This document shows positions 44,603 to 56,832 of a stretch of DNA of 64,000 nucleotides, piece by piece (the stretch's first letter is position 1; every line of letters begins with the position of its first letter). The notes below the pieces were generated by a model that had not been told where the DNA came from, made no database searches, and saw only the letters and a list, made by a program, of their open reading frames with translations. The position numbers and the translations under genes were made by a program. The stretch comes from Dipteris shenzhenensis (taxonomy: Eukaryota > Polypodiophyta > Polypodiopsida > Gleicheniales), in NCBI GenBank assembly GCA_047967505.1, contig CM106538.1. One strand, written 5' to 3'.

Positions 44603-45583
44603 CCTGATCTCAAGGGAGAGATAAGAGGGGACAATATTGTAATGGTAGGTACCAAAAATCACAACTAAATCAACCCATGTATTTTGTGATGCAATGCATG
44701 ATGTTTCCTCAAAAGGAAACTCACATAATGTAGTACCTATTCCTTGGTGGTAGCTAGAAATTAACTAAGCATATTAAAGAGTTTAGATAAAGGACCTAGT
44801 ATACATGTCTATGTGTGTGTGTGTGTCACACGTGCATGCATACACCATGCATGCATACGTGCGATGTTACGAGAAAGTATTTCTCAAACCTCTTGTTCGA
44901 AATGACGTAAAGTATTTATAGGATCGCACCAGACGTGGCTGGGGTCTATTTAATGCTTGGGTTTAGTCAGGGATGCCTAACTAAACGTGTGCCATTAATA
45001 AGTATCATGGTTGATGCCATTTAGAAATACTCACATTAATGGATTGTCATTTGTAAAGACCATTACTTAGCACGATTGGCTAATCATATGATGTATATCA
45101 TTGCACTAAGTATTTGACTAATGGTGGATTGGTTTATTGAGTACAAGGAATGACATGGACGGATGCGAGTAAAAACATGCCCGAGGGAATAAAGGCTAAA
45201 TGCCATGGTTTTGTGCTAGTGATATGTAATGTATTAAATGGCCAAGGGTCATTATATTTTTAGATAAGGGAGAGTGCTTAAAAGCCTTCCACTTTTGACA
45301 TGCAATTTTGGATGAGTACGTGAGAAAAGGAGTGACATAGAGAAAAGTAAGGTAAAAGGATGCTCAAGAGAAAAGTATGGAAAAGGGATGATCAAGAGAT
45401 GAATACGTGACTTTGTATCAATGGCTCATGCTCTTATTGAAATATTATAAATACTCTTGGTGTGGGATCACGAGCCACACACCTTGAGGGGGGGAGATTG
45501 TACCCTCTTGTCTTTTCATGAGTTTCCGTGCATATTTGATTTTTGGTGCTATTTTATGTGTTTGAATTGTATTTATGTTTCAG
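44603..45583 (+). repeat. Probable 5' LTR of the gypsy element
   Basis: The 3' limit is firm: ATGTTTCAG ends at 45583, just before TGGTATCAGAGC. The 5' limit is uncertain. AAGGGAGAGATAAGAGGGGAC at 44614-44634 looks like a polypurine tract, so the LTR may start at about 44638 (TGTAATGG). If so, this LTR is shared with a second internal region to the left, a tandem arrangement. No partner LTR is present downstream in the window. Confidence 0.45.
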
Positions 45584-45600
45584 TGGTATCAGAGCTCTTG
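45584..45600 (+). other. Primer-binding site of the gypsy element
   Basis: TGGTATCAGAGCTCTTG follows the LTR end. TGGTATCAGAGC is the classical complement of plant initiator methionine tRNA. Confidence 0.85.
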
Positions 45601-46558
45601 CTACACTCCACGAGGACTGAGATTGAGAGGTACTTCTCCAAAGGATTGTTAGGAAGAGAGTTAAAGGATCTGTCAACCCATATTTTAAGAAGGGGAACTC
45701 CAAATGCACTTTGGAGAGTGGTAAAATGTGTCAAATTTTTGAAGGGCCTTAGGACTTTGATCAAAGTCTTTGTCTTCTTCTTTGGAAAAGAATAGCAGAG
45801 AGATTTGTCTCTGATTACAAATGCCGCATGACATCGCTTCGCATCATCTTGCCTCACAAAGCCTCTTCTATTCTCTTTTCCAATACATAAGCCTTTCAAA
45901 GCCTTTTGCCAAGCCTCTCCAAACAATAAGTAACGACTCAGGGTATAAAAATTCGGTTGGTTACTCTCTCTGCTACAAACGGCCGCGCGAGATCAAGGAG
46001 AATCAGCCCGCAAAATTCCAACGACGAAATCACTTCTACAATCGGCTATAGGGTTTTCAGACCGTCTGAATCCATTCCTCCGATTTGTTCATGCTAATTT
46101 TGACCACAACAGCAGGTTCGAAAATGCTTATCAAGGAGAAATCATTGAAGAAGAAGATAAGAGAAGTTTGGAGTGATAAGAGGAAGAGATTTGCTTCATA
46201 AGTTATCAAAACTCTTAATAACTTATCAAAGCCCTCTTCTCCATTTCTACCCCTCTAATTCCTGCACTATTTCTCTCATATCTTAAGCATACGGATGGCT
46301 CTCCTAAAGCTTATTTTTGGAGGCTCTTCTACTCCGGCAATGTCATATTCGACAACATCTAGAAGCCATAAAGCTCTTGTCACCAAGTGTCAACACATAT
46401 TGATAGCATTGTAAAATTGGTATTGGAGATCTTAGCGAAGACGATTGGCAATGTGAGTGCATGCTCTCAACTTGGGTGGCAAGTGGACAAGAGATAAGTA
46501 TAACGACATAGTAAATTTCATTTTATTGAGTGTAAGAGAGTTTATTTGCTTTCGCAAA
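45601..46558 (+). other. Leader of the gypsy element
   Basis: About 950 bp of untranslated leader between the primer-binding site and the gag start. It has short frames only. Confidence 0.6.
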
Positions 46559-48632
46559 ATGGCACATCATCTTCCGCCATCTCCTACGATTCAAGAGCAA
46601 ATTAATGCACTTCACCTTCAACTTTTGCAAGAGAGAGATCAACGAGAGAAATTAGAAAAAGAGATTGAGAGATCTAAGAGCAAGAAAAGGAAGAGACATG
46701 CAAGAGATGAGAGTTCATCAGGATTTGATTCTGAGGGAGTGATTCGTAGAGCTATTAAATCTGCATTGAGAGAAAAATGAAAATAAAATTAGTGGGAAAT
46801 CTTTTCCTTTTAAAAAATATGGTGGGAAGAAAGATGCAAATTTTGTTTTAGCATGGATTAGTCAGCATGATCATTATTTCCACGGTGAAAGGTTTCCTGA
46901 AAAAGACAAAATTAAATGTGTTGTTAACCATCTTATTGACAATTCAGCACTATGGTGGAATGTGGTCAAATATAGTAAAATACGACCAACTACTTGGAAG
47001 GAATTGAAGAAAATATTGAAGAAAGACTTTCTTCTGACACAATTCAAGTCAAAAGTCCATCAACAATGGGATAGTCTGCATCAACTAGAAAAAGAGACTG
47101 TTGCTTTATATGTTGAGAGATTTTGGCAATCTCTCATTCAACTTCAAACCATAGATAGGATTTCTGAGAAAGAGCAAAAGAGGAAATTTGTATCTGGTCT
47201 TAGGGCTAAAGTAAAAGCCGAGATCAACATGTTTCATCCTCATTCTATGAGTTCAGCTATATCACTTGTGACAAATTGTGAAAGAAAAAACGGGATATCC
47301 CAGGATGGAGAAAAGAGTAAACCTTTTGTTCCTTTTCAAAAGAGGGACAAGAAGTTTAAGTTCAAGCCGTATTCTCACTTTACGCCATCGACTACATCTT
47401 CAAACGATTGCGACAAATCAAAAGAAGAAAAGAAGACCGACTTGAAGAAGGGAACTTGTTTCAACTGTCACAAAGAGGGACATTATGCAAATAATTATCC
47501 AGAAAAGAAGAAGGCATCAACTGCAAAGATTAATGTGATCGACGAAGTCAAGCAAGAGGGTAACACTTCTGACTCAGGTAAATTAGGTAAGTTTTCTCCT
47601 TACGCATTGCTAAAAATGAAGGGGAAAATAAATGAGAAAGAAATTGTTATTCTACACGATGATGGAAGTACACATGATTTCATTCCTGAACGATTAGTAA
47701 AAGCAATGAATTTTAAAGTTTCACCAACACAGTACAAGGTTAAAGCTGCTTTTATTGGAACTAGATATAATTGCTTGAATGAAGTGAAGGATTTGGAACT
47801 CACGATTGATCCATACAAAGAAAAGAGCAATTTCTTAGTGTCTCCTCTAAGTGGAAAAGATATAATTTTGGGAATGTCGTGGCGACATCAATTTAATCAT
47901 GATGTTGACTATAACACTCACCAAATGTGGATCACACACAAGGATAGAAGAATTTGTTTAAAGGGACAAATAAATAATGAAATGAATCCTTTGTTGAATC
48001 ACACACAAGCTAAAAGGGCTTTTAGGAAAGGTGAAAAATCATTTTTAGTTTTGGTTAATTCGATTGCGGCCATGAAAATTAAATCGAATGATGATTTCAA
48101 ACATTTTATCTCGCAAATTTTGGATTGTTTCTTGGACGAATTACCCCCAAGTTTACCCAACTCTAGACCTAAAGATCATCACATAGAGATTTTACCTAAA
48201 AATTCACCTCCTTGTAGAGCTCCATATCGACAGTAAACATCTTAGAAAGAAAAGAGATTCAAAGACAAATTGACAAATTGTTGGAAAGGAAATCGATTAG
48301 ACCAAGTAGCTTCCCGTATGGTGCTCCAGTCCTTTTGGTGAAAAAGAAAAATGGCACATTTAGGATGTGTGTGGATTATAGAGCACTTAATAAACTCAGT
48401 CAAGAATCGGTATCCAATTCCAAGAGTAGATGATTTACTTGACAAGTTGAGAGGGGCTAAAGTCTTTAGCAAGATTGATCTTAAATCTGGTTATCGTCAA
48501 GTTAGAATGACGGAAGAGGATGTTTACAAAACTGCTTTTAGAACACAAACGGGTCATTATGAGTTTTTGGTTATGCCATTTGGTTTGACCAATGCTCCAG
48601 CTACTTTTAGTAGAATGATTAACCGAATCTAA
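46559..48632 (+). pseudogene. Ty3/gypsy gag-protease-partial RT
   Basis: Gag starts at ATG 46559 (MAHHLPPSPTIQEQINAL) with a basic coiled coil and shifts by one base in an A-run near 46773. It then runs open to 48236: a retrotrans_gag block (HYFHGERFPEKDKIK, ALWWNVV, LLTQFKSKVHQQWDSL), then a zinc knuckle CFNCHKEGHYANNYP whose last Cys is Tyr. The protease core is LHDDGSTHDFI and ILGMSWRHQF. After the TAA at 48237 and a shift, RT continues with [32 protein letters not shown], (2-nt deletion) [30 protein letters not shown] and [17 protein letters not shown]. It stops at 48632, before the YxDD motif. RNaseH and integrase are missing. Confidence 0.85.
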
Positions 48633-49036
48633 AGTGGGAGCCATGGCCTTGGTCGGGGTTTAGATCAAGAATCATGTCACGGACATAGTTGAGTTAATAG
48701 AGGTTTGCACTGCAGAGTAGCATCAAGTCAAAGGACACCTAGTCGTATTGCATCATCAATTGAGACTCTAGATTCTGAGGAGTCCAATGACTTTGCCCAT
48801 GGACTGACCCGCAAGCATTTACCCCCAAATAGAAGACACAAATCTCGTACAGAGGCAGGACATGTCTCAAACCAAGAACACCAAAGAAGATTTGCACAAG
48901 AGGTGGAGCAAAGGGGGAGCGATGGCCTTGGGTGGGGTTTAGATCAAGAATCATGTCACTGACATAGTTGAATTAGTAGAGGTTTGCACTGTAGAGTAGC
49001 ATCAAGTCAAAGGACACCTAGTCGTATTGCATCATA
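48631..49036 (+). repeat. Direct repeat with 279-bp period
   Basis: A segment of about 125 bp (ATGGCCTTGG...CACCTAGTCGTATTGCATC) at 48643 recurs at 48922 with few differences. The second copy follows a purine tract (GCAAAGGGGGAGCGATGG). The region between encodes RKHLPPNRRHKSRTE, not recognised. It could be the 3' end of another LTR element fused to the truncated gypsy RT. Confidence 0.7.
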
Positions 49037-49499
49037 GTGAAGAGAAAGAATCATGAGTCTATGTAGCCAATTGACATCGAAGACTGAGTCCATTGGTAGA
49101 CAGTGTAGCTCTCATTGGGAAGATGAGTGCTCCCAAGACCACCTAGCGAAACGCATCGTCATGAGTATGTTCATACTAATGACTATCGCCATAAAGACAT
49201 GTATGTCACAAAGTCTAATCTCTCCATATATGAATGCTCAGACTCCACTTGCCATGATGGACCTTCATCCGCCAATCTTTTGGGGTGCCTCATCCCAATA
49301 CCGGCGTTCCATCCTTTTGACTCTACATAGTAATCAACTTCCACCCCTAGGATAGTGAGGCTGAGTCTCTCTCCTCACGCTCATTGCACTTGTTGGACAA
49401 TTGTTGCTTTTAGAAGCCTCCTTCAGGCATTGAACTTTGGTTTTGAGAGTGCTCCAGTCTCATCGTAGGATGTAACCAATTCCTTTTGCTCAAGAACTA
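49037..49499. other. Unassigned retroelement-like sequence
   Basis: No domain is clear on either strand. On the minus strand, stretches such as NWLHPTMRLEHSQ continue the leader/gag-like region described next. Confidence 0.3.
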
Positions 49500-49845
49500 T
49501 TCATGCCTATCTATGTATTTCCTTCTTCTTTTCAAGCGTGTGTCAACCACATCGACTAAAGTAAAAAGTATCCAAGTAGCAATTTGAATACTTTGTGTAT
49601 CCCACACCCCGGTCTTCAAGCACATCACCAGACTATGCCAATTGTCTAGAGTCACTTGTAGGAATTTCCTATAGTAGCCCACAATTCGCAGCAAATGTTT
49701 CACTTCGTCACTAGTTAACATGAACCTTATTGACCTCAACACTAAGCTTACCAACTCGATTCTCTAAATCTCCTAAAGTGATAGCTCGTCGACTTGTAAT
49801 TCAATTGACCTTTCCCTAGTAGGGTCACCAGAATGTTGGCGCTTT
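49500..49845 (-). other. Leader and 5' gag-like region of a second gypsy-type element
   Basis: On the minus strand GCGCCAACATTCTGGTGACCC (from 49840) reads like an LTR end followed by the leader motif TCTGGTGACCCTACTAGGGA, close to the TCTGGCGACTCTGCTGGGGA seen in many plant gypsy elements. An open stretch (49754-49497) with VKHLLRIVGYYRKFLQ and LFTLVDVVDTRLKRRRKY follows. Its identity is uncertain. Confidence 0.4.
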
Positions 49846-50446
49846 GGTTCCCTCACCCATGGCTAACTTAGAAAAGGTGCACGGTGCTAACCCAACCTGG
49901 TGCTGTGCTCGATGAAGATTCCCTCTCTTGAAATCCTAAGTATGATGTGCTCGGGTGATCATCGCTGCAAAACCGTATGGTAATAAGAGAATATCGAGCT
50001 ACACACAGACTTAAGAGAATACGGAGCAATTCAGTAAAAAAGACAAGTGTCTAGGAAAATGAAACCAACTCGTATTGAATCAAATCGCATTGATCTGAGT
50101 ACAACCAAGCCGCCTCAACTTGCAACGAACACCAAGTCGCCCCCTATCCTAGCAAGCTCAGGTCAGATGAAGAGAAATTGGCACACAACTCTCTTATTCT
50201 CTCCTCTGCCTATTACAACTGTATCATCTACCTACACAAAACTGCCTTCCAAGTGTAGAAGTGCTCGACATGTTATGACGCTACCGTTGATTGGTGGGGA
50301 AGCCACAATCTTCTTTACCTCTACTGTAAAACGGTGCTCCATTAGGAATCCACCACTTCAGAGGTCAACACTCGGTGATTGCTCAACCTGTGGCTCCATA
50401 TTAGCCTAACCCGAGGGCTAACACACACTCATTCATATATGCACGC
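49846..50446. other. Possible LTR of the minus-strand gypsy-type element
   Basis: This sequence lies upstream, in minus-strand terms, of the LTR-end-like GCGCCAACA. No second LTR was found to confirm it. Confidence 0.3.
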
Positions 50447-50592
50447 ATACATACTTGCATACACACATACATAGGTACATAGTGTAAATACATATGCATG
50501 TGCACAAATACATGCATGCATGCATGCATACATACATATATGCATGCATACATACATACATGCATGCATGCATGCATACATAAATACAATAC
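50447..50592. repeat. CATA/TGCA cryptic microsatellite
   Basis: About 145 bp of interleaved (CATA)n and (TGCA)n units. (TGCA)n is self-complementary and can extrude hairpins. Reading frames rich in M, C, H and Y here are artefacts. Confidence 0.85.
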
Positions 50593-50761
50593 AGTTTTTC
50601 TCACCCCTCAAATTTACTAATAACCCTATGCCCAACTCATTGTATGTGAGTTCTTGGGCATGTACTTGCAATCCTAAGGTTGCCCAAGCTTATTGAGAAA
50701 ACCGTATGAAGATGGGTGAGTAAACACTGACAAAAGACAAATAATGCATAGAATAGAAGAA

Positions 50762-50920
50762 GTATTACTCAAAGAAGACTATATGCATTACAAACAGCTC
50801 ATAGCTATAGAACCGGTACTCAAAAACTCAATAACACAACCACATGCTTGTATTACTCAAAGAAGACTATATGCATTACAAACAGCTCATAGCTGTAGAA
50901 CCGGTAGTCAAAAACTCACG
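50762..50920. repeat. 88-bp tandem duplication
   Basis: GTATTACTCAAAGAAGACTA... at 50762 recurs at 50850 with a period of 88 bp and only a few substitutions. Confidence 0.85.
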
Positions 50921-53450
50921 TGATCTCACTCACTTGACTAAGTCATAAGACTATATGAGAAACAACAATTCTAATTAAAGTTGTTAGAACCAATACTCAA
51001 AAACTCACTCTCACTCTCGCTCACGTGGGCTTAAGTCATAAGACTATACGAGGAACAACAGTTCTGACTAAATCCTTCTAGCCTATGCACAACAAGATAG
51101 AAATAGTATGGGTAGGAGCCTCTTACAATTGCTAACATTTCCTATACTCTAGACCTTAGACTCAAACTCCGGCGGTTGAGCTATGCTACCTTTCTAACTT
51201 GTTCCTACAAACTTGTTGAACCACTAACGTTGATTGGTTTGTCAACGTTCCTGTTCTTTCGCCCCTCTTGGGAACTTAGGAATGAACCGTTTGGCTATTG
51301 ATACTAAAAAAATGTCACATTTTCTTGCTTGCATGGTCTTGATCCAAGCTAGAATAACTAGAGTAACTAAGACTTGGCTCAAGTGGCTATGCTAAAACTA
51401 AGGGTTAAAATTTGTCTCGACTTTGTTTATGCTACATCCTCACAACTCTCTGGGTACTTACAGTAGGCATTGCTTGAATTTTGGTGGGCCACTAATAGAG
51501 TGGCATTAGTGAGGTCTAGAATTGAGTCTTATATGCTCAGGTGCTAGACTTTGCTAGCATATAGTCATTGAGGGTCATCTCATGAGAGTAAAATGGGATT
51601 ATTTGCATCGAGATTTTGAGGTGCTGACGAGTACAGCTTGCTGAGGCTCCTTGCATGGAGACTCTATTCACCAAGGGGAGAGCCCAATGATCTGCCATTC
51701 TTCATTCCACTATCTAGTTGGTGACTCTATTGGCTAGGGTTAGTGCCCATTGATGTTGATTGGCTCTTTTCGTGGGTATCTTTGCCATTCAGCACTCCAC
51801 TCTCTGACGGCGTGGCCAAGGGGTGGACTGGAGTCTCTGTTTTCAAAGCAATTTATACTAGCAGATAATATTAGAGGGAAGTTCCATCCAGTTCTCAATC
51901 GAAGGCCTACACGCCATTAAAACAGACCATGCATGGCAAAGGCTTGAGTAAGAATAACACTAAGTAATTATTCTACTAGCCACAACATCCATGCAAAGTT
52001 AGTAGGAAGGTCCACCATTATGGGGGGTGGCATTGTCACAAGTTTCTCAGCTATTTCCCCTCTATTTTCCCACACTTAGCTTCAAAATATTCCCATTGTT
52101 TAGTGGCCTTCTCCTTCACTGCTAAGTCAAAGGCACTAGTGGCCCACTCATACTCTGAAACCTCATCCAAAAGTGCTTCTTGGAACCATATTGCTCCTAT
52201 AGGCCGAGAAAACCAAAATTACTTCTTGGAACCATATTTTTCTTGAGTTTCTCCTATAGGCCAAGAAAACCAAATTTCTCTAGCGGGTGGTTTATATAAA
52301 GACTTGGGAGGAGACTTTCAAAAGGGCTTGCAGGTTTTGTAAAGACGGGCCTAGTAAGTCACTCTATTAACCTAAGCTACAATCTCTCAAAATTGTATTC
52401 TCCAAGAATGGCTAGTCCATAGCATCACAATAATATGGAGGCGAGGTTTGCATATCTTTATCAAAACTGCACACCTGGGGGAGGTTATAGATTCATGGGG
52501 GCTAGGACTTGGAATCTAGAAGGAGAAGGGTGTGTACAATATTGTGCTCTTCTGGATTGACTCCCAATCCAAGTAAAGTATTTAATCCCCCAATCAACTT
52601 TCCTACTCCTATGACTAAAATGGTTATAGCCATACTCGACTAGTCCATTTGCTCTATCAACCATGCTTGTCCACCCTGCCCAGTAGCATCCTCATTATCA
52701 TGAAATCTTTCTACCTTGGTGGAATGCCCAAGTGCTTTGAGGACCTGTAGAGCTCATGGATCAGTGCTTGGATCTACTGCTTGGATCTACTTTAAAGCTG
52801 ACACCTACTAACATAGAGCAGTATTCCCTTGGCAGCTCTATTGTAACTCAGTAATAATAGTATACACAAACTGGAGTCTCTCTTCTTGGTGCACCATCAG
52901 CTAAAATTGAGACTCAATAGTTTGTTGCATGGTCTAAAGTTTATGCTTTGTAAGCTTCCATAAGTGGTCCTTCCCTACATTGCATCTCTTTGAATGAAAT
53001 AACTTTTCTTTTTGTCTTTTTCCCAAAAATTGTGGTTCCAACTTGGATATCCTCAAATATCTTTCCTAAAATTGTGCATGCACTAAATGTTTCCTCCCTT
53101 GGATAGCGTGGCATTTTTCTTGGTCCACATGAAGAGCATTGTGCCATCAAACACTAAGTGCATGGTAGCTGGCACCATTAGTCTTGGGTATAGGATAAAT
53201 TCCCAAAGCAAAGTTATGCTTGGGAAAGTTCTCACGTATGAGATGCATCTATCATTTGAGCGACAAATTTCACATCTACAATTGCAGCGTGCTCCATCCA
53301 CACCAAAAGAGACCTATCTTAACTGACTTTCAACATCCTTAATAAATACGTTTGCACATGTGTGATGCAACAACAAGTGTACTGATTCTTAAGCTTACGC
53401 AGAAAGTAAGGATTCGAATTCTCAAAGTCCCATTGGTGGATCCATACCTC
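50921..53450. other. Unassigned intergenic sequence
   Basis: No domain is recognised. On the minus strand two overlapping frames at 53301-52941 (PSITLLWEFILYPRLMVPAT, GKIFEDIQVGTTIFGKKTKR) look like one frameshifted retroelement-type peptide, but I cannot name it. Confidence 0.35.
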
Positions 53451-54600
53451 TAGGTGGCTGTGAAGGCAAGAAGGAACACCAGTAGCATTGAACACATTAG
53501 TTTTCCTGTATTCGGTAAACTTATCGAAAAACTTTAAGAGGAGCTAGGTAGCTACAAGTATCTTAGGGATAAGCAAAAACAAACAACGGATACCACTCTT
53601 TTAGTTTTCGGTATAATCAAAATAGTAGCCATTATGAATCTCTTAGTGGCAATCAATGGGAGCTACCGCTCTACTAGGGGCATCCATAAGCACATTGGTA
53701 GCTATTTTCGTCTACGGTGCGTACTATTTGTAGGAAAGTGAGCTCGCTGGCTCTGAGGCCCTTCATCGCTTCTTCTTGGCTATACGCAGCGGTAATTTAT
53801 GCTGGGTACGTTGATCAGAGATCAACCCAACCGTAGTGATGTTTTTTCGTGTAATGCTTCATATTGCTACGTAACTCACTGTGCGAATCGTTACATTCTG
53901 ACCACGTAGCTTCTCGAGAGTACTACATGAAGGACTATCAGCTATCTCGTGGTATACTATGCTCCTTAGATAGTCCCGTTCGAGATCTGTCATAGTGTAG
54001 AATCCAAGCAACCCTGTCGATTCTCCTTCTCTCATTCAACACGACGCTACCATTACTGAACACAACCAGTACGTCCATTCCTGACTACCCGCATTTGTAA
54101 GACGACCTCTCCAACAACGGAAAGACACCGCCCCAAAGAGGACTCATGCACAGAGGCAGCTTATTACAAGTAGTGTAGGTTGCTCCTTACGTTCGGCAAT
54201 TGCTCGTCGGGAGCTATGTGACAGACGAATAAGCCATGGGCGTTCAAAACGTGTCGCGATTCCAAAACATGAACTAGACTTTACGAATGCAATAAGGGAG
54301 CTCATGCAGTCTCTACAGGGCGGAGCCAAACGTCCCTCGCATTGTACCAAGCTCCGTAGACCACATACTCCCTAGATCACATACAAAATTGGCTAGCCTG
54401 GGGTTGACCTTTTCGCTCTCACCCGTTATGGAGTCGAGTTTTTGAAGTGGCCATGAAATAATACTTTGCCCAAGCCTTCCGTTCATGAGGACAGCGCTAT
54501 CGACTTATATGCTTCAGATCAAGACAGTCGTCCCATTCCAACAAACACAGGGATCATCCCTCGCTTTTCGATACGGCAGGGGTCTCGAGATTTGCTCTAA
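53451..54600. other. Compositionally distinct block
   Basis: This block has more CpG and fewer A/T runs than its surroundings, with mixed codon-like texture on both strands. One frame gives a membrane-like peptide ending in a stop (ATALLGASISTLVAIFVYG at about 53665). On the minus strand 54350-54144 is open. Organelle-derived DNA is one explanation, but no organelle gene is recognised. Confidence 0.3.
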
Positions 54601-54888
54601 GAGAAAGAGAGATATAGACTTTTCTTTAGATTTATGTGTGCATTACTCTAGCTCCAAGGAGCAAAACATGCAAAGCCCTACCTAAGCTTCCACAGGTGAC
54701 TACTCCAAAGATGATAGAGGAAGTGAGAGAGCGAGAGAGAAAGGAGTGCACATGATATAGCTACCTATACACTAAGTGTGTTGACAATGAACATGAAGAT
54801 ATACATGTGAACCCCTTAGGCTTAGAGTTAGGGTTTTCCCCTATGCCCTATGTGGATAGTGCAATTTACACTATCTTTAACACCCCCT
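54601..54888 (-). repeat. Possible Ty1/copia 3' LTR
   Basis: On the minus strand the purine tract AAGAGGGGG is followed by TGTTAAAGATAGTG from 54888. This is the usual copia arrangement of polypurine tract plus LTR start. AGTGCAATTTACACT near the start is a small palindrome. The LTR end and the partner LTR are not found. Confidence 0.45.
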
Positions 54889-55179
54889 CTTAAATTGGAC
54901 TGGTGGGTGAGTAGAGGATGCATGTACAAGACCTGTTTGTGGATTTCGTTTGGTGCATATGATAGCATCCAAAACTGGATACATAAGAAGTGCCCCTCTG
55001 TCTCTACCTCACCCAATGTTCATATTCTGCAGATCCGCTGCTCCCTAGGTGTGCCCATAGCTCTACTTGCCTTAATCCTCAGCTGATGGGATGAGACTCG
55101 CATCTGCCCAATGGCAATCCTAAGGGCGTGCAAGACTCGCTTGTCCTCCAAAAAAAGAAAAAAGGAAAAAAATAGATAT

Positions 55180-55216
<37 letters not shown>

Positions 55217-56560
55217 TTAAAAGAAATCAGAGTAGTATGTGCATATGTGAGCACAGTGACTACGTAGTGGAAGCATGTATAATGAGTACAACTTACGATC
55301 CTGTACATAATGTGGATTTCCCCCTCTTAAGTTGTAGGTCATCCTTTGCCTTTGGGAATTAAACCCAGAAGATAGGCCGAAAGGAAGAGGAAGGAAATAT
55401 GCAGAAAGTCAAGTCCACCTGGATCAAAGACTGGTCGATCGAATGATGATTGCGTGAATGACAGTGTGTATGGCTGTATGCTGAACATGTCATAAGTCAT
55501 CATGGACTGTGCAACTACTCTATAGAAGAGGCATCCGGGTGTGAGCCTAGTCGATGTAGCTATGGCGATGTGATCCGGTAGGTTGTGACATACAAGGGTG
55601 TCACCAACCCAAAAGAACAGACAACAATGTGCAAGGTATGCTACAGTAATGTAATCTCTGTCGAATGATGCGGGTCGAAGAAGACCGCATAGTTGGTGTG
55701 GACAGAGTGATCCAGGGGCTGAAAATCTTGGGCCGAAAGTGCAGGTATGATACACTGCTCTACTGATGAAGAGGCCTATACAAATGACAAGGTATGGCAA
55801 CCTATCTTACCTATATGCTCAACTGTCATGAGTTGAAGGTCGTTTGATGTGTGCATGGCTAAACATCCATTGGTATGGGATGTAGCATCTGTCATAGGCT
55901 CGTTAAGAAGGAATTGACAATGTAAAGGCCTAGAAGCCTGGAATACAACTAAGAGTGCATAAGATGTCCCTGAGGCGAATGAGGTGCCGAATGTTGATGT
56001 ACGGACTGATCTGTAATCGTGGATCCAACCACTGATGTGCATCAAGTATGGACTGTATACGACAGCCATAAGTGCATGATGAAACATTGAGTCTCCCTAG
56101 GTTGTGCTATGGCTGAACTTGATGATGTCCACTGCACTTGGCTAGAACCGCACTGATGCATAAGTATCCTTGTGCTGAGGAATGATCCGCTGATTGAAAG
56201 AGGTGGTGATGATAATTGGATCCAAGGATGCAATGCGGCATGATTGAGCCGATGCTGGAATGTCCTGAGACTGATGTGCTGATTTTTACTGCTGTAGAGT
56301 ACAAAGCATTCACATGAAGCATTATTAAGTATCCTACTTTATTTCAAAAACGTTCATAAATCAACAATTGGAGTAGAAAAGATAGCAGCACAAGCAAATG
56401 ACATGCGTGTTTTTCGAGTAAGTTAAATTTATTTATTTATATTAATTAGTATTACAATGACCATAACATTTTTGGATACTTTGCATAAAGATATTTTAAA
56501 CAAATATTCTACTAATGATCTTTTGAATGGATCTTTGTAGGTTGATGCTTTTCAAAGGGG
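54889..56560. other. Unassigned, with (GA)n and a second purine-tract motif
   Basis: (GA)n lies at about 55183-55213. The plus strand at 55320 has CCCCCTCTTAAGTTG, a second copy of the copia-type purine tract seen near 54890 (reverse strand). Open stretches on the minus strand (55800-55339 and others) show no known domain. Confidence 0.35.
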
Positions 56561-56606
56561 ACAGTGTTAAATGAGTAAAGATCTTACATAAGGACTCAAA
56601 AGACAT

Positions 56607-56832
56607 AGTTGGAATAGGGACAATAATTAGCTTGGATCCTTCATTTAGATTTTATACTATACCAATAGGAGTTGGTTATGTAGTAGTACAAATTGACGAT
56701 GCAATCAATAAGGATGCTTGTATATTTAAAGCAAATGATGAGATTCAGACATTGGGTCAAGCTGTAGGCTTGAATGTTACTTGGAAAACTCTTCATATAA
56801 TGCTACTTATTTGCATCCATTGTTCCACCTAA
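56607..56832 (+). pseudogene. CACTA (En/Spm)-type domain fragment
   Basis: The frame reads GTIISLDPSFRFYTIPIGVG, VVVQIDDAINKDA and EIQTLGQAVGLNVTWK. The spacing of G-I-S-DP, IP-G, VVV-VD and TIGEAVG-x-V-W matches a short conserved region of plant En/Spm-like transposon proteins (GTI.S.DP...TIGEAVG...W). The match is from memory. No transposase or terminal repeats are nearby. Confidence 0.5.

Noticed and set aside
50401-50671. Met/Cys/His-rich frames
   Set aside because: Artefact of the CATA/TGCA microsatellite.
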